Notes: a model not told the origin generated them from the letters alone. A stretch of DNA of 45,286 nucleotides from an uncultured Caulobacteraceae bacterium (GCA_903923135.1 CAIXWN010000178.1:1-45286); one strand, 5' to 3'; counted from the first letter of the stretch, positions 28,288-37,401 are shown. Numbers and translations are program-made.

Positions 28288-29404
28288 CCGGCAAGGGCCG
28301 AGAAGCAAACCATGTGGCGAGGCGCCGCTGCGCATCGGCCTCAAGGTCAGCCCAGAAGAGGTTGTAGGGCGCGACGCGCAGCCGTCTGGCCCAGCCCCCG
28401 GAGGGCAGAAGCGAGGCCGAACGCGGCCGGCTGATCCGCAGCACACCCGCGAGGCAACGCGCGCCGACCTGGCGGGCCATGAAGCCGGGTCGGGTTCCCC
28501 ATTCCAGTCCCGTCGCGTTGGCCGCCCCCAGGTTCAGTCGAGCCGGCGCCTCCGCGTCGCTGACACGACCCAGGAGGGGATTGACACAAAGCAGCGGGCG
28601 ACCGGTCAGCCCGACAAGATGGCCGGCGGAGCCCCAGACCACGCTCCTGTTCACGATCCTCTGGGCGCGGCCGAAATCGAGCCAAGGGACGGAGGTCCAC
28701 CCCAGCACGCATCCGGTTCTGGCGGGACTGTCACAGGCCGGCGTTGGGGATTCGGATCCATGGTCCGCCGCGGGAGCCGCCGCCTCAATCAGGTAGGCGG
28801 CGACCAGGCGACGTCTGAGGGCCGGGTCCGCAGCAATCACCTCCCGCAGCAGGCGGTCGCCCAGGGTCCCTCCCTGCTCCACCCCGACAAGCAGGAAGGG
28901 CCGCTCCCTGGGAGTCCGGGTGATGAACTCGGCGAAGGCGGCCCTGACATCGCCATAGGCGAACTCCCTGGCCTCAAGGGCGTCGTCGAAAAGGGTCAGA
29001 GAGGCGTACAGGCTCGCCTGGCGATACCGTGGGGCGAACAGCCGTCCGCTGGAGGCGAACGGACCGGCGTAGTTGGGCAGCATGTCGCGGGTCAGCACCC
29101 TTGCCGCCGCCCGCGCGTCGATCGGACCGTTCCAGTCGCGTCCGCCGTCGAAAGTCGTCGGATGGATAAAAAATACGTCGGCGTGAGGGTCGCCGGACCT
29201 CAGGGGCCCCGGATCAAGCGCCCAGGCGGTCCCGGTTCGATAATCGGGCGGCGGCGGTGGCCTGTAGACAGTGTAGGGAAGCTGCGGGTTGAGCAGCGCC
29301 TGCAGGATATCGTTGCGCCAGATGGACAGGACCGTCAGCGAGAGTGCGGCGAGCCCGACCAGCGCCAGCACCGTCCAGGCTTTCAGCGATCCGGGCGATC
29401 TCAT
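28271..29404 (-). CDS. DUF3089 protein lacking the usual catalytic residues
   Basis: 377-aa protein with an N-terminal membrane anchor or uncleaved signal (about 8-27) and the full DUF3089 layout. This includes DVFFIHPTTFDGG at 76-88, YRQASLYAS at 127-135, an alpha/beta-hydrolase core, and TGCVLGWTS near 230-238. In the family the nucleophile elbow is GHSQG. Here residues 174-178 are GVEQG, so the serine is Glu176. The C-terminal histidine block (usually HxxDYNLF) is RVAPYNLF. Both key residues thus appear lost although the fold markers remain. It could be a non-enzymatic member. It follows hldD by 64 bp in the same direction. The stop overlaps the end of recG by 17 bp. Confidence 0.88.
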   Translation of the reverse strand: MRSPGSLKAWTVLALVGLAALSLTVLSIWRNDILQALLNPQLPYTVYRPPPPPDYRTGTAWALDPGPLRSGDPHADVFFIHPTTFDGGRDWNGPIDARAAARVLTRDMLPNYAGPFASSGRLFAPRYRQASLYASLTLFDDALEAREFAYGDVRAAFAEFITRTPRERPFLLVGVEQGGTLGDRLLREVIAADPALRRRLVAAYLIEAAAPAADHGSESPTPACDSPARTGCVLGWTSVPWLDFGRAQRIVNRSVVWGSAGHLVGLTGRPLLCVNPLLGRVSDAEAPARLNLGAANATGLEWGTRPGFMARQVGARCLAGVLRISRPRSASLLPSGGWARRLRVAPYNLFWADLEADAQRRLATWFASRPLPVSPPR

Positions 29405-29468
29405 GGCCCGACAGCCTCCAGGACACCGGTCGTCGGGGCGACCGGCGACGCCGCAACGCGACGGACGT

Positions 29469-30467
29469 TCAGCGATACCGGTCCGCTGTTGCGAGGTAGC
29501 GCTTCACATAATCGGCGACTCCGTCCTCGAGGCTGGTCGTCCGCCCCGTCCATCCGGCGGCCCGCAGGCGCCCCATTTCCGCCTGAGTGAAGTATTGGTA
29601 GGCTCCCCGCAGACTGTCGGGCATGTCGATGAACTCGATCCGAGGCTCCCGTCCGCACGCGGCGAAGACGGCCCGGGCGAGATCGGCGAACGACCGCGCC
29701 TGGCCCGACCCGAGATTGAACACGCCGTTCACCGCCCGCCCTTCGGCGAGCCAGACAACACAGTCGGCGACATCCCGCACATAGACGAAATCGCGGAGTT
29801 GGGCTCCGTCTGCGTAGTCGGGTCGATAGGAACGGAACAGTCTTACCGGTTCGCCCGCCACAACGGTGGGCCAGATCTGGGCGACCACCGAGCGCATGGC
29901 CCCCTTGTGGCCCTCGTTGGGTCCATAGACGTTGAAGAACTTCAGGCCTGTCCACTGTGGCGGGGCCTTGCCGAGGCCCGCCTGTCGGGCGGCGAAGATG
30001 TCGAAGAGGGACTTCGACCAGCCATAGGGGTTGAGCGGGCGCAGCGAAGTGAGGGCGCCGAGACTCTGATCGTCATCAAAGCCCCGCTCGCCGGCCCCGT
30101 AGGTCGCCGCGGACGAGGCGTAGATGAAGCGGCGCCCCGCTTCAGCGCACCAGCGGAACAGATCCCGGGACAGCGCGAAATTGTTCGACAGGATCCGGTC
30201 AGCGTCGACCTCCAGCGTCGAGGACACGGCGCCCATATGCACGATCAGATCGAGGTCGTCCCCCCGTCGCGCCAGCCAGTCGGCCAGCCCCTCGGGCGCC
30301 ACGAGATCCCAGATCGGATACTTGGCCAGATTGCGCCACTTGCCGCTCGCCGACTCCCGGAGGCGGTCGCAGACCACGACCTGATATCCCTTTTCGATCA
30401 GGCTGGCAGCCACATTGGAGCCGATGAATCCAGCCCCGCCGGTGACCAGGACGGTCGACCGCGTCAT
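29469..30467 (-). CDS. hldD: ADP-L-glycero-D-manno-heptose 6-epimerase
   Basis: 332-aa short-chain dehydrogenase-type epimerase that makes ADP-L,D-heptose for the LPS inner core. The NAD(P)-binding TGGAGFIGSN is at 9-18, S119 in SSAATYG, and the catalytic YxxxK is Y148-K152 (YGWSK). The downstream KFFNVYGPNEGHKG is characteristic of HldD rather than other sugar epimerases. The ATG at 30467 sits 14 residues before the end of the first fold motif. An upstream Arg-rich extension to 30632 would overlap kdsA and is rejected. It follows kdsA by 100 bp, and both genes serve LPS core synthesis. Confidence 0.93.
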   Translation of the reverse strand: MTRSTVLVTGGAGFIGSNVAASLIEKGYQVVVCDRLRESASGKWRNLAKYPIWDLVAPEGLADWLARRGDDLDLIVHMGAVSSTLEVDADRILSNNFALSRDLFRWCAEAGRRFIYASSAATYGAGERGFDDDQSLGALTSLRPLNPYGWSKSLFDIFAARQAGLGKAPPQWTGLKFFNVYGPNEGHKGAMRSVVAQIWPTVVAGEPVRLFRSYRPDYADGAQLRDFVYVRDVADCVVWLAEGRAVNGVFNLGSGQARSFADLARAVFAACGREPRIEFIDMPDSLRGAYQYFTQAEMGRLRAAGWTGRTTSLEDGVADYVKRYLATADRYR

Positions 30468-30567
30468 CCTGCGGCGTCCTCGGCCACGTTTCCGCGGTCG
30501 CCAAGCGATCGTTCCGGCTCGGTGGTTTCCATCTGGACCAACGATTGGCTCGTCGTTGCTGCCGCCG

Positions 30568-31425
30568 TCAAGCCGGGCTGGATCGCTTGGCGAGTCCGTC
30601 GAATTCGAGAAGGCCCCGCAGCAGCCCTTCAAGCTGGGCCAGCGGGACCATGTTGGGGCCGTCTGACGGGGCGTTGTCGGGATCCTCGTGAGTCTCGAGA
30701 AACACCGCCGCGACGCCGACCGCGACGGCCGCCCGGGCCAACACCGGCACGAACTCGCGCTGTCCGCCGGAGCGGTCGCCCTGCCCGCCCGGCTGCATAA
30801 CCGAATGGGTGGCGTCGAACACCACCGGGCAGCCGATCCGGGCCATGATGGGCAGGGCCCTCATGTCCGAGACCAGAGCGTTGTAGCCGAAGGAAACCCC
30901 CCGCTCGCAGGCCATGACATTCGCGTTCCCCACGGCGAGCGCCTTGGCCACCACGTTTTTCATGTCCCAGGGCGCGAGAAACTGACCCTTCTTGATGTTC
31001 AGCGCCGCGCCGGTGCGGGCGGCCTCGACGATCAGGTCGGTCTGGCGGCACAGGAAGGCGGGAATCTGCAGGACGTCCACGACCTCGGCGGCCGGCGCGC
31101 AATGGGCGATCTCATGAACGTCCGTGAGCGTTGGCAGGCCGGTCACCTCTCGAATCTCGGCAAAGATCGGCATCGCCTCGACGAGCCCGACGCCGCGGGC
31201 GCTCGAGCCCGAGGTGCGGTTGGCCTTGTCGAAGGAGCTCTTGTAGACAAGGCCGATTTCCAGCCGTCTGGCGATGTCGCGAAGTGCGTGTGCTGTTTCC
31301 AGCGCATGCTGACGGCTCTCCATCTGACAGGGGCCGGCGATGACCGTGAGGCGTTCGCCGTTGCCGATCCGGACGATCCCCGTCGCCGTCGAAAGCGCGA
31401 TGACGGCGTTCGGCTCCATGATCAT
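30568..31425 (-). CDS. kdsA: 3-deoxy-8-phosphooctulonate synthase (metal-type)
   Basis: 285-aa TIM-barrel enzyme that joins phosphoenolpyruvate and arabinose-5-phosphate to form Kdo-8-phosphate for lipid A-core. Motifs are [18 protein letters not shown], the [14 protein letters not shown] block and THSVMQPGG. Residue C33 in AGPCQMES stands where metal-independent enzymes such as the E. coli one have asparagine, so this is predicted to be a metal-dependent form. The ATG at 31425 follows AGGGAGAACG. A second ATG two codons later is also possible. It is divergent from the photolyase operon and is followed by hldD. Confidence 0.95.
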   Translation of the reverse strand: MIMEPNAVIALSTATGIVRIGNGERLTVIAGPCQMESRQHALETAHALRDIARRLEIGLVYKSSFDKANRTSGSSARGVGLVEAMPIFAEIREVTGLPTLTDVHEIAHCAPAAEVVDVLQIPAFLCRQTDLIVEAARTGAALNIKKGQFLAPWDMKNVVAKALAVGNANVMACERGVSFGYNALVSDMRALPIMARIGCPVVFDATHSVMQPGGQGDRSGGQREFVPVLARAAVAVGVAAVFLETHEDPDNAPSDGPNMVPLAQLEGLLRGLLEFDGLAKRSSPA

Positions 31426-31517
31426 CGTTCTCCCTGATCCGCCGCTCGTGGACCGCCGTAGAAGAGAACACAAGTTCAAGTTCACGCAAGCGGCCGCGCC
31501 ATCGGAGACACGCGCCT

Positions 31518-32948
31518 ATGTCGACGCCCCCGCCTGCGGTGGTCTGGTTCCGCAACGACCTTCGTCTGAGGGACAATCCGGCGCTCGCCGCCGCCGCGAC
31601 GCGTGGCCCCATCATCCCGTTGTTCATTCTCGATGACGGCGGCGGTCCGCGGGCCCTGGGCGCGGCGTCACGCTGGTGGCTGGGCAGGTCGCTCGCGGCG
31701 CTGGCCTCCGAACTGGCTGCACTCGGAGCGCCCCTGATCCTTCGGCGCGGCCCATGCCTGCAGGTCCTGCGCGATGTCGCCGCCGAAAGCGGAGCCCGGA
31801 CGGCCTACTGGAACCGGCAGTATGACGCCGCCTCGATCGCACGAGATACCGAGATCAAGGCCGCCCTAACCGACGAGGGTCTGGATTGCCACACGTACAA
31901 CGGGTCCCTGCTGCATGAACCCTGGAAGGTGAAGACCAGCGCCGGCGGTCCCTATCGCGTGTTCACGCCCTACTGGCGTGCGGTGCGGGCGATGAGCGCC
32001 AACCTCGCCCCGGCAGCTGGCGTCTTGCCGGCCGTCGTCGGCGCCGCAACCTTGCGCTCCGAACGACTCGGATCCTGGCGGCTTCACCCCTGTCAGCCCG
32101 ACTGGTCCGCGGGCTTTGGAGACTGGCGGCCGGGCGAGGCCGGCGCGATGGCCCGGCTGGACGCGTTCCTGGATGACGGCGCGGCGGACTATGTCCATGG
32201 GCGCGATCGGCCGGGCGCAGAGCGGACGTCGCGTCTGTCACCCCATCTGCGCTTCGGCGAAATCAGTCCGCACCGTGTCTGGGCAGCGGTTCAGTCGGCC
32301 GTTGCGCGCGGGGATGCGCCGGAACCGCAGGCGGAGGCCTTCCTGAGGGAACTGGGCTGGAGGGAATTCAATCACCACCTGTTGTTCCATTTCCCTCTGA
32401 TTCAAACGAACGGCTTCAACCCGCGGTTCGCGGACTTCGCCTGGCGGGAGGACACGGAAGGCCTCAACGCCTGGCGAGGGGGGCGCACCGGCTTTCCCAT
32501 CGTCGACGCGGGGATGCGGCAGCTCTGGGCCACCGGCTGGATGCACAACCGCGTCAGGATGATCGCCGCGTCCTTCCTGGTGAAGGATCTGATGGTGGAC
32601 TGGCGTCGCGGCGAGGCCTGGTTCTGGGACACGCTGCTGGACGCAGACCTCGCCAACAATGTCTGCGGGTGGCAGTGGGTGGCTGGCTGCGGGGCAGACG
32701 CCGCACCCTATTTTCGGGTGTTCAACCCTGTCCTACAGGGCGAGAAATTCGATCCGTCGGGAGACTACGTCAGGCGTTGGGTCCCAGAGCTTGCACGCCT
32801 GCCCAACGCCTGTATCCATCAGCCCTGGCGAGCGGAGAGCGACATTCTGGCCGCGGCAGGGGTTCGGCTGGGCGAGACCTATCCTTTTCCCATTGTAGAC
32901 CACGGCGAGGCGCGCAACCGAGCGCTGGCCGCCTATGAGAGACTTTGA
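31518..32948 (+). CDS. phr: Deoxyribodipyrimidine photolyase
   Basis: 476-aa photolyase/cryptochrome. It uses FAD and light to split cyclobutane pyrimidine dimers. The N-terminal antenna-binding Rossmann domain (1-130) opens VVWFRNDLRLRDNPAL. The FAD-binding helical domain holds GGRTGFPIVDAGMRQLW and GWMHNRVRM. The C-terminal signature is DADLANNVCGWQWVAGCG...PYFRVFNP. These match class I CPD photolyases (about 470 aa). The antenna pigment cannot be told with certainty. The ATG at 31518 is the natural start. The TGA overlaps the next ATG by one base (TGATG), which suggests coupled translation with cfa. Confidence 0.95.
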   Translation: MSTPPPAVVWFRNDLRLRDNPALAAAATRGPIIPLFILDDGGGPRALGAASRWWLGRSLAALASELAALGAPLILRRGPCLQVLRDVAAESGARTAYWNRQYDAASIARDTEIKAALTDEGLDCHTYNGSLLHEPWKVKTSAGGPYRVFTPYWRAVRAMSANLAPAAGVLPAVVGAATLRSERLGSWRLHPCQPDWSAGFGDWRPGEAGAMARLDAFLDDGAADYVHGRDRPGAERTSRLSPHLRFGEISPHRVWAAVQSAVARGDAPEPQAEAFLRELGWREFNHHLLFHFPLIQTNGFNPRFADFAWREDTEGLNAWRGGRTGFPIVDAGMRQLWATGWMHNRVRMIAASFLVKDLMVDWRRGEAWFWDTLLDADLANNVCGWQWVAGCGADAAPYFRVFNPVLQGEKFDPSGDYVRRWVPELARLPNACIHQPWRAESDILAAAGVRLGETYPFPIVDHGEARNRALAAYERL

Positions 32949-34243
32949 TGACGACCACTGTTGAAACCGACCGCAACGATGTGAAACCCCAGACACGAGC
33001 GCTATGGCCGGGGCCGGCCGGTCACGATTCCGCCGAGATCAGCCTCCACGACCCGGAACTGCGGGCTGCCCCTGCGGCCTTCAGAACCGCGGTTTCGATA
33101 TCCCGGCGGAACTGGGATTTCGGCTCTCTGACCTTCGTGCTGCCGTCGGGGCGTGAACTTCGCATCGAAGGCCGCGCTCCGGGGCCCGACGGTCGCCTGG
33201 TGGTGAAGGATTTCCGTTTCGTCTCCCGGGTGCTGGCCTCCGCGGACATCGGCTTCGGCGAAGGGTACATGGCCGGTGAGTGGGACACCCCGGACCTCGC
33301 CGCCCTGCTGGAGGTGTTCACCCTGAACTTCGACCGCCTGGAGCAACTGGTGGCGGGCAACCCGCTGATGCGCGCCATCAACTTTCTGGCGCATATGTTC
33401 AACCACAACTCCAAGGCGGGCTCCCGCCGGAACATCTATGCGCACTACGATCTTGGCAACGCTTTCTATGAGCGCTGGCTCGACGCCAGCATGACGTACT
33501 CTTCCGCGCGTTATGAGCAGCCCGGTCAGCCGCTCGTGGAGGCGCAACGGAACAAGTACCTGTCGCTCGCCGAGCAGATCGAACTGCGACCGGATCACCA
33601 CGTTCTCGAGATCGGCTGCGGATGGGGTGGCTTCGCCGAATTCGCCGCCAAGGAGATCGGCGCCAAGGTCACCGGCGTCACCATCTCGCCGTCGCAGTAC
33701 GAATTCGCCCGGAAGCGCCTTTTCGATCTGGGTCTCGCGGAACGCGCCGACATCAGACTTGTGGACTATCGCGACGTCGAGGGACGGTTCGACCGGGTGG
33801 CCTCGATCGAGATGTTCGAGGCTGTGGGCGAGGCGTACTGGCCAGCCTACTTCGGCAAGATCCGCAATGTCCTGTCTCCTGGCGGGCATGCCGGGCTGCA
33901 GATCATCACCATTCGGGATGAACTTTTCAACGTCTACCGGACACGTTCGGACTTCATGCGCAAGTACATCTTCCCGGGTGGCATGCTGCCCAGCGAACGG
34001 CGTCTTCGGGAGGAGACGGCCAAGGCCGGCCTGGAGTGGCGGGAGATCGCCCGCTTCGGCCAGCACTACGCCGACACGCTGTCCGAATGGGCCGGGCGGT
34101 TCGACGTGGCCTGGGAGGACATCAAGGCGCTCGGGTTCGACGAGCGCTTCCGGCGGCTCTGGAGTTTCTATCTGCGCTATTGCGAAGCGGCGTTCCGCAC
34201 GGAACGCACCAATGTGATCCAGCTCAGTCTGTCGCGGAGCTAG
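32948..34243 (+). CDS. cfa: Cyclopropane-fatty-acyl-phospholipid synthase
   Basis: 431-aa SAM-dependent enzyme that adds a methylene bridge to unsaturated acyl chains of membrane lipids. The N-terminal lipid-binding region (40-150) contains GEGYMAGEWDTPDL. The class-typical HYDLGNAFYERWLD is at 167-180 and the SAM-binding VLEIGCGWGGFA at 219-230. The C-terminus has FGQHYADTLSEW and YLRYCEAAF. Start ATG 32948 overlaps the photolyase stop by one base. A TTG one codon earlier is not needed. Genes for photolyase and Cfa are often near each other in light- and stress-response clusters. SAM use links it to the downstream sulfur genes (inference). Confidence 0.94.
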   Translation: MTTTVETDRNDVKPQTRALWPGPAGHDSAEISLHDPELRAAPAAFRTAVSISRRNWDFGSLTFVLPSGRELRIEGRAPGPDGRLVVKDFRFVSRVLASADIGFGEGYMAGEWDTPDLAALLEVFTLNFDRLEQLVAGNPLMRAINFLAHMFNHNSKAGSRRNIYAHYDLGNAFYERWLDASMTYSSARYEQPGQPLVEAQRNKYLSLAEQIELRPDHHVLEIGCGWGGFAEFAAKEIGAKVTGVTISPSQYEFARKRLFDLGLAERADIRLVDYRDVEGRFDRVASIEMFEAVGEAYWPAYFGKIRNVLSPGGHAGLQIITIRDELFNVYRTRSDFMRKYIFPGGMLPSERRLREETAKAGLEWREIARFGQHYADTLSEWAGRFDVAWEDIKALGFDERFRRLWSFYLRYCEAAFRTERTNVIQLSLSRS

Positions 34244-34296
34244 GGGGAATCGTCTTTCCACTTGCGTCTTTCGTCGACGCTCGTGATGGAAGAGAT

Positions 34297-35310
34297 ATGA
34301 CACGATCGTCCATCCGCGCGGGTGTCGTTGAGGCCATAGGCGGCACGCCCCTCATCCGCCTGCGCGGAGCCAGCGACGCTACGGGCTGTGAGATCCTCGG
34401 CAAGGCTGAGTTCATGAACCCCGGGCAGTCGGTGAAGGACCGCGCCGCCCTGTATATCGTTCGTGACGCCGAACGGCGGGGGCTGCTTCGTCCCGGCGGG
34501 CGCATCGTCGAGGGCACGGCGGGCAATACCGGCATTGGCCTGGCCATGGTCGGCTCTGCGCTGGGCTATTCGACGACCATTGTCATCCCGAGGACCCAGA
34601 GCGCCGAGAAGAAGGACGCCATCCGGCTGATGGGAGCCACGCTCGTCGAGGTTGACGCGGTCCCCTACGACAACCCGGACAACTATGTGAAATATTCGGG
34701 TCGCCTGGCGAGTGATCTGGCGGCCAGGGAGCCGGCCGGCGCCATCTGGGCCAACCAGTTCGACAACGTCGCCAACAGGCTGGCCCACGAGGAAACCACC
34801 GGGCCGGAAATCTGGGCGCAGACCGGCGGGCGGGTGGATGGCTTCATCTGCGCCGTGGGATCAGGCGGCACCTTGGCCGGGGTCGCCTCGGCGTTGCGGG
34901 CGAGAAAGCCTGATGTCGCCATCGGCCTTGCGGACCCCCATGGCGCGGCCCTCTACGAATGGTACGCCCACGGCGTGCTTCGCTCGGAGGGAGCCTCCGT
35001 CTCGGAAGGAATCGGCCAGGGTCGCATCACCGCCAACCTGGAGGGACTGTCGGTCGACTTTCCCTACCGGATCGGGGACGACGAGATGATGCGGGTGATC
35101 TTCGACCTCGCCCAGAACGAGGGGCTGGTGATGGGGGGCTCAACCGGGATCAATGTCGCCGGAGCCATGCGACTCGCCCGCGATCTTGGGCCCGGACACA
35201 TCATCGTGACGATCCTCTGCGACTATGGCTCTCGCTATCAGAGCAAACTCTTCAACCCTGAATTTCTGAGGGAGCGGGGCCTGCCGACCCCGCCTTGGCT
35301 GACTGTATGA
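34297..35310 (+). CDS. cysK: Cysteine synthase A
   Basis: 337-aa PLP enzyme that makes cysteine from O-acetylserine and sulfide. The PLP lysine is K47 in NPGQSVKDR, with TAGNTGIGLAM as substrate loop and GSGGTLAG as phosphate loop. The C-terminus FLRERGLPTPPWL is typical of the alphaproteobacterial CysK group. The ATG at 34297 has GGAAGAG seven bases upstream. The open frame back to 34036 is inside cfa. It follows cfa by 53 bp and its stop overlaps the sseA start (ATGA). Confidence 0.92.
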   Translation: MTRSSIRAGVVEAIGGTPLIRLRGASDATGCEILGKAEFMNPGQSVKDRAALYIVRDAERRGLLRPGGRIVEGTAGNTGIGLAMVGSALGYSTTIVIPRTQSAEKKDAIRLMGATLVEVDAVPYDNPDNYVKYSGRLASDLAAREPAGAIWANQFDNVANRLAHEETTGPEIWAQTGGRVDGFICAVGSGGTLAGVASALRARKPDVAIGLADPHGAALYEWYAHGVLRSEGASVSEGIGQGRITANLEGLSVDFPYRIGDDEMMRVIFDLAQNEGLVMGGSTGINVAGAMRLARDLGPGHIIVTILCDYGSRYQSKLFNPEFLRERGLPTPPWLTV

Positions 35311-36146
35311 GTGACCTTCTGGTTTCCACGACCTGGCTTGCCGACCATCTGGACGATCCGGAACTGAGGCTGTTCGACGCGTCCTGGTTCATGCCCGGCT
35401 CGCCGCGTGACGCGGCGGCCGAATACGCCGCAGGCCACATCCCCGGCGCCGTGCGGTTCGACATCGATGCGGTGAGCGATCACGCCAGCGCCCTACCCCA
35501 TACCCTCGCGGCAGCTTCCGACTTCGCCATGGCCATGCGCCGGCTTGGCCTTGAGGCCAGCTCGCGGGTGGTTGTCTATGACAGCGAGGGCCTGTTTTCG
35601 GCCCCCCGGGCCTGGTGGAACCTGCGGGCGATGGGTCATGCCGACACCGCCATTCTCGACGGCGGCTTGCCGCGGTGGATCCGGGAAGGCCGGCCCGTCG
35701 AGACGGGCTGGCGCGAGCCGGCCCACGGCGAATTCAAGGCCAGGCCCGAGTCCGTGCTGGTGTGCGACTTCGACGACGTGCGCCGGGCGCTCGAGAGCGG
35801 CGCCGCACAGGTGGTTGACGCCCGCCCCGCGGCGCGGTTTCGCGGCGACGCGCCGGAGCCCCGGCCCGGTCTGCGCGGCGGCCACATGCCTGGCGCGCTG
35901 AATGTACCCTGGTCGGCGGTTGTCGAGGACGGCGGACTTGCCGCGCCTGATCGCCTCAGGTCTGTGTTTCAGGCCGCCGGGGTCGACGTGGGCCGGCCGA
36001 TCATCGCGACGTGCGGTTCCGGTGTCAGCGCCTGTGTCCTCGCTTTCGCCCTGGCGCGCCTCGGACTGGACACCACGTCCGTTTACGACGGCTCGTGGAC
36101 CGAATGGGGCGGGCGGAACGACGCACCGGTGGTGATCGGGCCGTGA
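35307..36146 (+). CDS. sseA: 3-mercaptopyruvate sulfurtransferase
   Basis: 279-aa tandem-rhodanese protein that takes sulfur from 3-mercaptopyruvate (or thiosulfate) to a thiol or cyanide acceptor. The inactive N-terminal rhodanese domain spans about 1-135 (RLFDASWFMPG, DSEGLFSAPRAWW). The catalytic C-terminal domain holds C236 in the loop CGSGVSA. CGSGV(T/S)A is the mercaptopyruvate-type loop rather than the CRKGVT of thiosulfate rhodaneses. The start ATG overlaps the cysK stop by four bases. An upstream ATG at 35295 would lengthen the overlap and is less likely. Its own stop overlaps the metC GTG start. Confidence 0.93.
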   Translation: MSDLLVSTTWLADHLDDPELRLFDASWFMPGSPRDAAAEYAAGHIPGAVRFDIDAVSDHASALPHTLAAASDFAMAMRRLGLEASSRVVVYDSEGLFSAPRAWWNLRAMGHADTAILDGGLPRWIREGRPVETGWREPAHGEFKARPESVLVCDFDDVRRALESGAAQVVDARPAARFRGDAPEPRPGLRGGHMPGALNVPWSAVVEDGGLAAPDRLRSVFQAAGVDVGRPIIATCGSGVSACVLAFALARLGLDTTSVYDGSWTEWGGRNDAPVVIGP

Positions 36147-37297
36147 ACGATCGTCTACGCCCGGACACACGACTTCTGCATGTCGGCGAGGCGCCCGCAG
36201 TCTACCTGAAGACCGTCGGCCCGCCGATACAGAAGGGCTCGACAGTGATCCTTCCGGACGCGGCCTCTCTCTATGACGACACCCGCCCTACCTACGGTCG
36301 GGCCGGCCTGGCCACGCACCGCGCCCTGACCGACGCCCTGGCCGAACTGGAACACGCCGCCACCGTGCGCCTTTTCCCGTCCGGGTTGGCGGCCATGACC
36401 GGGACCCTGCTGGCCGTGCTCAAGGCTGGCGACGAGGTCCTGGTTACGGACGCGGTTTACAAGCCGACCCGGCGCTTCTGCGACCGGGTCCTGCGGCGGT
36501 ACGGGGTCACGACGCGCTACTACCCGCCCGATTCGTCCGCCGAAACGATTGTCTCGCTTTGCGGCGCGGCCACGCGTCTTATCGTTCTGGAGTCACCCGG
36601 ATCCCTGACGTTCGACATGCAGGACGTTCCCGGCGTCGCCACCCTCGCCCGCTCGCGCGGGGTGCTGACCTTGATGGACAACACCTGGGCAGCCGGGCTC
36701 TATTTCAAGCCGCTGGACCACGGCGTGGATCTCTCGGTTCAGGCCCTGACCAAGTATGTCGGCGGCCATTCCGACGTTTTCATGGGCTCGGCGGCTGCTC
36801 GTGAGCCCGCCCTCGTCGATGCTCTGGACAAGGCCATTCTCGACTTCGGATGGGCCGTCTCGGCCGAGGATGCCTATATGATGCTCCGGGGGGTTCGCAC
36901 CCTGCCCACCCGCATGGCCCGGCACGGCGAAAGCGGCCTTCGAATCGCCTCCTGGCTGTCCGGCCGTGACGAGGTGGCGGCTGTTCTCCATCCGGCGCTG
37001 CCGGGATCTCCGGGTCATGATATCTGGCGCCGTGACTTCAGCGGCGCCGCCGGACTGTTCGCGTTCGCCCTGCGCCACGAGTCTTCAGTGGCGAGCTTTC
37101 TCGATGCGCTGGACATTTTCGGGCTGGGTTTTTCCTGGGGAGGCTTCGAAAGCCTGGCCCTGAACTGTGACCCTCAGTTCGCCACCCGCAGCCATCCGCC
37201 GCGGTTCGCCGGCCCACTGATCCGGCTGAGCGTCGGACTTGAGGACCCGGCCGATCTGATCGCCGACCTCGATCGGGCGCTTCTCGCCTCACGCTGA
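36143..37297 (+). CDS. metC: Cystathionine beta-lyase
   Basis: 384-aa PLP enzyme of the Cys/Met metabolism family that cleaves cystathionine to homocysteine, pyruvate and ammonia. The PLP lysine is K204 in LTKYVGGHSD, with MDNTWAAG at 178-185 and the cofactor-phosphate FPSGLAAM at 78-85. The usual tyrosines (YGRAGLATH at 51-59) are present. The GTG at 36143 overlaps the sseA stop as GTGA. The open frame back to 36011 lies within sseA. It is the last gene of the phr-cfa-cysK-sseA-metC run, 27 bp before the 3' end of the convergent tRNA-Arg. Confidence 0.93.
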   Translation: MNDRLRPDTRLLHVGEAPAVYLKTVGPPIQKGSTVILPDAASLYDDTRPTYGRAGLATHRALTDALAELEHAATVRLFPSGLAAMTGTLLAVLKAGDEVLVTDAVYKPTRRFCDRVLRRYGVTTRYYPPDSSAETIVSLCGAATRLIVLESPGSLTFDMQDVPGVATLARSRGVLTLMDNTWAAGLYFKPLDHGVDLSVQALTKYVGGHSDVFMGSAAAREPALVDALDKAILDFGWAVSAEDAYMMLRGVRTLPTRMARHGESGLRIASWLSGRDEVAAVLHPALPGSPGHDIWRRDFSGAAGLFAFALRHESSVASFLDALDIFGLGFSWGGFESLALNCDPQFATRSHPPRFAGPLIRLSVGLEDPADLIADLDRALLASR

Positions 37298-37324
37298 GCC
37301 GGGACGGCCGGCAAGCTGGGCGGA

Positions 37325-37401
37325 TGGCGACCCCGGCAGGACTCGAACCTGCAACCGTCCGCTTAGAAGGCGGATGCTCTATCCGGTTGAGCTACGGGGT
37401 C
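37325..37401 (-). tRNA. tRNA-Arg (TCT anticodon)
   Basis: A 77-base cloverleaf on the minus strand. The 7-bp acceptor stem is GACCCCG/CGGGGTC, the discriminator is G and CCA is encoded. The anticodon loop CTTCTAA gives TCT, and the T arm is GCAGG-TTCGAGT-CCTGC. It lies 21 bp after the stop of the NDUFS4-like gene. Confidence 0.95.

Noticed and set aside
31461-31484. LexA box upstream of the photolyase gene
   Set aside because: Alphaproteobacterial LexA sites are GTTC-N7-GTTC (or GAAC-N7-GAAC). The spacing here is 2 or 4 bases.
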